Of a stretch of 11,317 bases of DNA, positions 7,774 through 11,317 are shown one piece after another (position 1 is the stretch's first letter; every line of letters begins with the position of its first letter). The notes below the pieces were generated by a model, which was given only the letters and a program-made list of their open reading frames with translations, had not been told where the DNA came from and made no database searches. Source of the stretch: Pedobacter sp. (GTDB taxonomy: Bacteria > Bacteroidota > Bacteroidia > Sphingobacteriales > Sphingobacteriaceae); contig JAQBOT010000326.1 in NCBI GenBank assembly GCA_028287885.1, positions 1-11,317 of the forward strand. Reading direction: 5' to 3'. The position numbers and the translations under genes are program-made.

Positions 7774-7776
7774 CAC
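7763..7776. promoter_or_regulatory. 14-bp perfect palindrome over the trhO -33 element
   Basis: GTGTTTGCAAACAC is identical to its reverse complement and its centre contains the TTTG -33 element. A second, near-perfect dyad AAACG-G-CGTTT (7725-7735) lies at the predicted transcription start. A dimeric regulator bound here would block or compete with RNA polymerase. That is inferred from symmetry and position; no regulator gene is nearby. Confidence 0.4.
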
Positions 7777-7896
7777 AAATTACTTGTTTTGGGACAGTTA
7801 AGTCTTAATGAAAGTCAGGAATGAGCGATTGCGCAACGGGAAGGATAGCAGCAACTAGGCAAAAAGATGGCATTTGTAACTTTCATGGTGTCTTCT

Positions 7897-8717
7897 TTAA
7901 CGTTTCTGATCATGTTTAATGATCACTTGCCCGTGATCTACTTTTAATTTGAGCCATAAGTATTCTGAATGTTCAAGATCAATTTTGTTCCATCGATCAG
8001 CCATAAATAAGTAGACGTTTTTCTTAATTGGCAGCACATAGGTACTTTGAGTCCCATAAGTGATTTCTCCGCCCAGTCCCTTGCATGGGTTGCCTAATTC
8101 TTTATACGGCCCAAATATTGTTTCTGCAACCGCATAACTTGCTGCGTTAGGGGACCAGCCGGTACAGTCGGAAGTAATTAGGTAGTCATATATCTTGCCA
8201 TCTGCCCATTTGGCTTTACACTGCTGATATAGTGGTACGGTCCAGCGGGGTTGTCGCTAACGGCCACTCCGGATTGAGAGTAAGAGTAATCCTTAGCATC
8301 AATATGCATCCACATTACAAATTTCCCGGTCTTTTTATTGTATATCACTTTCGGGCGCTCAATAACGTTTCCGGTGTCTATATCGCTTCCTGGCATACCT
8401 ATTGAAGGTTTGAGCGCAATACCTTCATTATGCCAATGTAAAAGGTCTTTTGAAGCATAGCATGAGATTCCACCGGCAGGGACCCTGTAGTCTTCCCAAC
8501 TTTGGCCTGGTACAAGCCAGGTACTCCCTTTTTTGATTTCGCCAAAAAGGTAATAAGTCCCGTTGTGAAATAGGATCCCTGCACCATGGGCATTGATAAC
8601 ATTCTTATCAGTGTCATAAAGTTTTCTATCGACGGCAAGTTTAAATGTCTGCGCAGAAGCGGTATTCCTTAGACAACTCAAGCTTAGTACGGTAAAGATT
8701 AAGAATAGAGGTTTCAT
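7897..8717 (-). pseudogene. Broken GH43-type glycoside hydrolase (internal deletion plus frameshift)
   Basis: The 5' part (ATG at 8717) reads 179 codons to a TAA at 8178. It has a signal peptide ending TASAQ, the GH43 start VINAHGAGILFHNGTYYLFGE (about 40-60), the WEDYRVPAGGISCYASKDLLHW stretch, IERPKVIYN (120-126), and SDNPAGPYHYISSVKPNGQMAR. The homologous sequence resumes in another frame just before that stop: DGKIYDYLITSDCTGW, PNAASYAVAETIFGPYKELG, STYVLPIKKNVYLFMADRWN, ending at 7897. Intact relatives, as I recall them, have about 60 more residues here (an R-D-M-T-F..D-D-G-A-Y segment and an E-A-P segment carrying catalytic residues). The deletion therefore removes part of the active site and shifts the frame, so the gene cannot make active enzyme. 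GH43 members typically remove arabinose, xylose or galactose side chains. Its neighbour debris suggests loss of a whole module. Confidence 0.85.
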
Positions 8718-9019
8718 ATGTTAGTTTCTAAATTTTATTAATCACGATAAACTCATTATTCGTCAACCGAACTGTAATTGAACACCGATTTGGCTGGTCT
8801 GAACAACTCAAGGGACTTGTGTTCTGAATAAACTTTCGACTTTGCATAACATCAGAGTTTGATGTTTTTAATTCCGTGTTGACTTGTATAAACAGGCTTA
8901 TTCCGAATTGGCGAACCTTTAGGTATTTCATAGTTTTTGAAGTGTTCCAGTTGGCTAGCAGAGGTTATCGCAGCTTGGCCAGCTAGCCTAAAAATAACTT
9001 CCTGGTTTAAGCCCACGAT

Positions 9020-9130
9020 TTAGCCCCAAATACCAACAGGTCCGTTTCCAATACGTGGCATATCCCAGCCATTATTGGTTGCTGTGCAGTGGTCAATTAA
9101 GATGTTTTTACAATTGCCGACGACAATGCC
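9020..9130 (-). pseudogene. Fragment of a right-handed beta-helix protein
   Basis: A 36-codon piece reading GIVVGNCKNILIDHC, then TATNN and GWDMPRIGNGPVGIWG, then TAA at 9020. The N-C-x-N-I-x-I-x-H-C-x-A rung pattern and the GNGPVGIW motif are what I know from extracellular parallel beta-helix proteins of Bacteroidota PULs (pectate-lyase/polygalacturonase-like fold). Upstream the frame meets a stop at once and the similarity seems to continue in another frame (YRYGK). Downstream it ends abruptly. The intact protein would be several hundred residues, so this is a remnant. Confidence 0.55.
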
Positions 9131-9283
9131 TTACCGTATCGGTAATGGTTTTTTTTATGCGAAAAGAAAAGGTACAAATAGCCTTAAGCCAAACTGATTT
9201 TATTGGTTAGGCTTACATGCTAAATTTACTAAACAAATCCATAAAGGTAGCTCTTGTCGTTATTCATTGATAATCAAAGACTC

Positions 9284-9364
9284 TTACCCACCATGATTTA
9301 ATATCGTAAGGTTTCCAGAGCCTGTGTGTTTGAAGTCGCTGTTCACAATTCGGTATTCAATACC
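9284..9364 (-). pseudogene. Possible second scrap of the beta-helix gene
   Basis: A 26-codon stretch reading GIEYRIVNSDFKHTGSGNL, then TILNHGG, then TAA. The V-x-N-S-x-F-x-H-T-G-S-G-N pattern looks like beta-helix rungs and lies upstream of, and on the same strand as, the fragment at 9020-9130. It starts directly beside the stop codon of the DinB gene. The similarity is suggestive only and could be chance. Confidence 0.3.
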
Positions 9365-9365
9365 G

Positions 9366-9833
9366 TTAAACAAATCTCCTGATATTCATCAAATAACCAA
9401 GATGGAGCCCCTCGTGATAATTGTTAAATTCAAATGCATCTTCCAAATTACTCAAGAAAAATCCTGTTCCAGTCATCCGCTCATTGAACGTGACAAATTT
9501 TCCATCGGCTAAATCCTGTTCCGTTTGTCCAATGAGTGAAGTCAAGAGTTCTTTCAATTCATTCGCCTCAACTTCCGTAGTCTGTCTCGTCGGCTTTGTC
9601 CCAGATTTATAAAGGTCAAACATTTCATTCGAAACGTATCCTTGTAACCCCGCGGTTTTATATATCAATCCTTGCTGTGCAACTATAACATGGCCGATGT
9701 TCCAAATTAGGTTATTATTAAATCCATTAGGAACTTTGTTCAATTGCTCTATCGTGTATCGGTCAAAATAATCTAAGTAGAGCTTTCTGCTGGTTTTCCA
9801 AATCCTTAATGTTGATTCCATTTGTGTTTTCAT
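9366..9833 (-). CDS. DinB-family protein (four-helix-bundle metalloenzyme fold)
   Basis: A 155-aa cytoplasmic protein with no signal peptide or membrane segment. It has the DinB/DinB_2 pattern: helix 1 with LRIWKTSRKLYLDYFDRYTIEQLNKVP, then NLIWNIGHVIVAQQGLIYKTAGL containing the first metal ligand (His48), and a C-terminal NNYHEGLHLGYLMNIRR containing the other two (His140 and His144). The complete His triad indicates a metal site. Relatives include thiol S-transferases (bacillithiol or mycothiol types) and many uncharacterised proteins; the exact reaction cannot be given. Length is normal and the ATG at 9833 gives the expected N-terminus. It is divergent from the TlpA-like gene across a 277-bp gap, and debris follows its stop immediately, so it is probably transcribed alone. 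Confidence 0.85.
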   Translation of the reverse strand: MKTQMESTLRIWKTSRKLYLDYFDRYTIEQLNKVPNGFNNNLIWNIGHVIVAQQGLIYKTAGLQGYVSNEMFDLYKSGTKPTRQTTEVEANELKELLTSLIGQTEQDLADGKFVTFNERMTGTGFFLSNLEDAFEFNNYHEGLHLGYLMNIRRFV

Positions 9834-9876
9834 TTTAGTTCAGCAATTTATAATTAATATGCGCTGTATAAAGTTT

Positions 9877-9905
9877 CGAAATTAAGATTGCAAATCGATT
9901 ATCAA
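9877..9905 (-). promoter_or_regulatory. Candidate promoter for the DinB gene
   Basis: On the minus strand TTG (9905-9903), 18 nt, then TAATTTCG (9884-9877) matches TAnnTTTG at seven of eight positions and would give a leader of about 35-40 nt before the ATG at 9833. The position is right but the match is imperfect. Confidence 0.3.
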
Positions 9906-10074
9906 CATTGGGCCAGATGAAATTTGCGAACATGAAAATAACGAAACTTAGTAGAATTACCACCAATAACGACAACAGATGAAACAGGGTAGTAGTCTTC
10001 TAACTAGTTGCACAAAACTGGTCTTTCACCTAGGAAGATTATAACGGCCTTCCATCACCAACATTGCATTAGAA

Positions 10075-10093
10075 TGCTTAGCTTGATTAAGCA
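10075..10093 (+). other. Small stem-loop in the leader of the TlpA-like gene
   Basis: TGCTTA (10075-10080) and TAAGCA (10088-10093) can pair around a 7-nt loop, ending 17 nt before the ATG at 10111. No matching -7/-33 promoter is obvious on the plus strand of the 277-bp gap. The dyad could be an operator or a leader hairpin, or chance. Confidence 0.2.
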
Positions 10094-10110
10094 ATCTGAA
10101 AATAAAATAT

Positions 10111-10920
10111 ATGACCTCTCGATTATCCATCCTGTCCTTCATAATCCTTCTTTTTGGCTGTCAACATGATGAGAGAGTAGTTTCAAAAATACCTGCGGCT
10201 CCCGTGGATGCTCAAACCAAGTCTTCAGTCTTCACCATAGAGGAAGTAGAACCGTTTAGAGACTTCAAAGCATTTTGGGACTATTACAGTAGACACATTG
10301 AATTGAACGAAGATTTTTTAGGTTACGATAAGGATCACAAAAAGATTTCAAAAGCAAAGTTTCTTAAATTATTGTCAACCGGTAAGTATCAGCCTTTACA
10401 GGTTAATCCGGCAGATTCGCTGCGGTATCAGCTAAAATCATCCCCGCTTAGGGCCGAGGCTTCCATCGGCGATTACATGAAAATGTTTGCTAAGGAGCAA
10501 TCGGTTTTTCACCGTATGGAGGGCAGACCTGTTCCTGAATTTGATTTCAAAACCATAGAAGGTAAGAGGTATACGAGCGAAAATACTAAAGGTAAAATAC
10601 TGCTTTTTAAGTGTTGGTTCATAGCTTGTGTTCCTTGTGTTCAGGAAATGCCTGAGTTAAATGCTCTGGTTGAACAGTACCGGAGCAGAAAGGATATTGT
10701 CTTTCTAAGTCTAGCGACAGATGACGAAGTAGCGCTTAAAGGTTTTTTGAAAAGAACTAGGTTTGACTATGAAACTGTGGCACAACAAGATCGCTATATG
10801 ACGGACAAGTTAAATGTAAATGCCTACCCAACCCACGTTCTGATAGATAAAGCTGGACATATAGTGAAAGTTGCAGACTCTGTTGATCAATTAGAAAAAT
10901 TTCTCAAGCGAATGCTTTAG
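10111..10920 (+). CDS. TlpA/ResA-like thiol-disulfide oxidoreductase lipoprotein
   Basis: A 269-aa lipoprotein with a C-terminal thioredoxin domain, expected to act outside the cytoplasm on disulfides of exported proteins. The signal sequence is short and ends in the lipobox LLFGC (lipidated Cys17). Residues about 40-130 form an unrecognised Bacteroidota-type N-terminal region (EVEPFRDFKAFWDYYSRH...). The thioredoxin-like domain starts near RPVPEFDFKTIEGKRY (139-154) and has KILLFKCWFIACVPCVQEMPEL with the redox pair Cys173-Val-Pro-Cys176 and the cis-Pro loop NAYPTHVLIDKAG (Pro240). All redox residues are present, so it should be active; the partner protein is unknown. It is the only plus-strand gene in the window, and its stop codon overlaps that of the convergent downstream gene. 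Confidence 0.87.
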   Translation: MTSRLSILSFIILLFGCQHDERVVSKIPAAPVDAQTKSSVFTIEEVEPFRDFKAFWDYYSRHIELNEDFLGYDKDHKKISKAKFLKLLSTGKYQPLQVNPADSLRYQLKSSPLRAEASIGDYMKMFAKEQSVFHRMEGRPVPEFDFKTIEGKRYTSENTKGKILLFKCWFIACVPCVQEMPELNALVEQYRSRKDIVFLSLATDDEVALKGFLKRTRFDYETVAQQDRYMTDKLNVNAYPTHVLIDKAGHIVKVADSVDQLEKFLKRML

Positions 10921-11317
10921 CCCGGATTACCTTTTTGACTGGAATATTCTAATAATTGATCTTTTATAATTAAGGGTGTTAAATTGTGCAGAAACTGGAT
11001 CAGTACTGGAAGGTAACTTTCAAATGTTGGATATTTTACTCTGTTTTTTTCGTACTCGAGTATCTTTTTTTCCAATAGCGGGATCAACACGCAGTTGTAC
11101 TCAATTATATGCAGTTTTCTTAGTCGGTCAGCTTCTTTTTTATTCCCCTTAGACCGGGCTATTCTTATCTCGCCTAGCCTCACTACATGCTCAATTACGC
11201 ATACATACCAATCATTAATCCCGTGTGGGGCCAATACTTCCTTCAATTCTTTTATATACAAGATAGAATCTCCTTTAATTTGCTTCGCATATTTTTCCAG
11301 CAGCGGGTTAACAAAGG
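10917..11317 (-). CDS. C-terminal part of a DUF4932-like protein (possible zinc metallopeptidase relative)
   Basis: The frame is open to the right edge, so 132 residues of the C-terminus are visible; an internal TTG at 11261 is not the real start. It begins FVNPLLEKYAKQIKGDSI and continues with HGINDWYVCVIEHVVRLGEIRIARSKG, then EADRLRKL and YEKNRVKYPTFESYLPVLIQFL. The combination of FVNPLLEKY with a downstream E-H-x-V-R-x-x-E-I-R helix and the YPTF..YLP segment resembles DUF4932 proteins of Bacteroidota. In these, as I recall, an H-E-x-x-H motif precedes FVNP; that motif would lie just outside the window. Function is unproven. The TAA at 10919-10917 overlaps the TAG of the convergent TlpA-like gene by sharing bases 10918-10919. 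Confidence 0.5.
   Translation of the reverse strand, partial: FVNPLLEKYAKQIKGDSILYIKELKEVLAPHGINDWYVCVIEHVVRLGEIRIARSKGNKKEADRLRKLHIIEYNCVLIPLLEKKILEYEKNRVKYPTFESYLPVLIQFLHNLTPLIIKDQLLEYSSQKGNPG

Larger units (their letters stand above)
8718..9365. other. 648-bp stretch with no intact gene; decayed coding debris
   Basis: Between the GH43 pseudogene and the DinB gene I find no credible complete gene. Two protein-like scraps on the minus strand (9020-9130 and 9284-9364) are listed separately; the rest has stops in all frames. A 67-codon minus-strand reading frame at 8728-8931 resembles no family I know and is probably non-coding. A 7-bp inverted repeat (GGCTAGC at 8953-8959, GCTAGCC at 8982-8988) and a short dyad next to T8 (9131-9156) are present without clear function. 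Confidence 0.7.

Noticed and set aside
7708..7776. Longer TrhO beginning at 7776 with 23 extra residues
   Set aside because: The extension runs through and upstream of the promoter core at 7743-7773 and adds sequence foreign to the family; the ATG at 7707 gives the standard length.
8728..8931. 67-codon minus-strand reading frame as a small gene
   Set aside because: It resembles no known family, lies among decayed sequence, has no clear promoter, and neighbouring frames carry scraps of other protein-like sequence.
8953..8988. GGCTAGC / GCTAGCC inverted repeat as an insertion-sequence end or terminator
   Set aside because: The 7-bp arms enclose 22 nt with no T-tract, no transposase and no target-site duplication nearby.
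9131..9156. TTACCG-TAT-CGGTAA dyad followed by T8 as a plus-strand terminator
   Set aside because: The stem is only 6 bp with a 3-nt loop and is separated from the T-tract by TGG, and there is no plus-strand gene to terminate. It lies within beta-helix debris.
9871..9949. AAGTTTCG / CGAAACTT inverted repeat in the DinB-TlpA gap
   Set aside because: The arms are 8 bp and 63 nt apart in AT-rich DNA; no reason to think they act together.
9917..9982. 21-codon plus-strand frame (MKFANMKITK...) in the divergent intergenic region
   Set aside because: Too short, low-complexity composition and no promoter or family support; chance open frame.

Overview
The window reads as chromosomal DNA of a Bacteroidota organism, most likely from the Sphingobacteriaceae/Chitinophagaceae side. 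The evidence is a complete SusC/SusD pair, AT-rich leaders without obvious Shine-Dalgarno sequences, a near-textbook Bacteroidota promoter (TTTG-N19-TATTTTTG) and several typical families (GH144-type 'glucoamylase', SGNH hydrolase, DinB, TlpA-like lipoprotein). I would not name a genus.

Layout. Positions 1-4904, all on the minus strand, form the core of a polysaccharide utilization locus (PUL): susC, then susD, then a hairpin terminator/attenuator, then the N-terminus of a GH144-like glucanase running off the left edge. Positions 5143-7707, also minus, hold a secreted alpha/beta-hydrolase esterase, a secreted SGNH esterase and trhO, a tRNA U34 hydroxylase. trhO has its own clear promoter and probably co-transcribes the SGNH gene. 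Positions 7897-9365 are gene debris: a GH43-type glycosidase with an internal deletion and frameshift, then scraps of a right-handed beta-helix protein. Together these look like an eroded carbohydrate-degradation module. Positions 9366-11317 are ordinary accessory genes: a DinB-fold protein (minus), a divergently transcribed TlpA-like thiol-disulfide lipoprotein (plus), and the C-terminal part of a DUF4932-like protein (minus, off the right edge) whose stop codon overlaps that of the lipoprotein gene.

Working together. SusD captures glycan at the surface and SusC imports it through the outer membrane with TonB energy. The GH144-like enzyme would cut beta-glucan, probably the beta-1,2 type. 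The two exported esterases could remove acyl groups from decorated polysaccharide, and the broken GH43 and beta-helix genes would have widened the substrate range towards plant-type side chains or pectin. No PUL regulator (hybrid two-component system, SusR, or ECF sigma/anti-sigma pair) is present, and SusC has no N-terminal STN signalling domain. I see no CRISPR array, tRNA, rRNA, transposase or phage gene, and no convincing new defence or mobile system. The most interesting signals are the mechanism of GH43 decay, the palindrome over the trhO promoter and the intercistronic terminator in the PUL.
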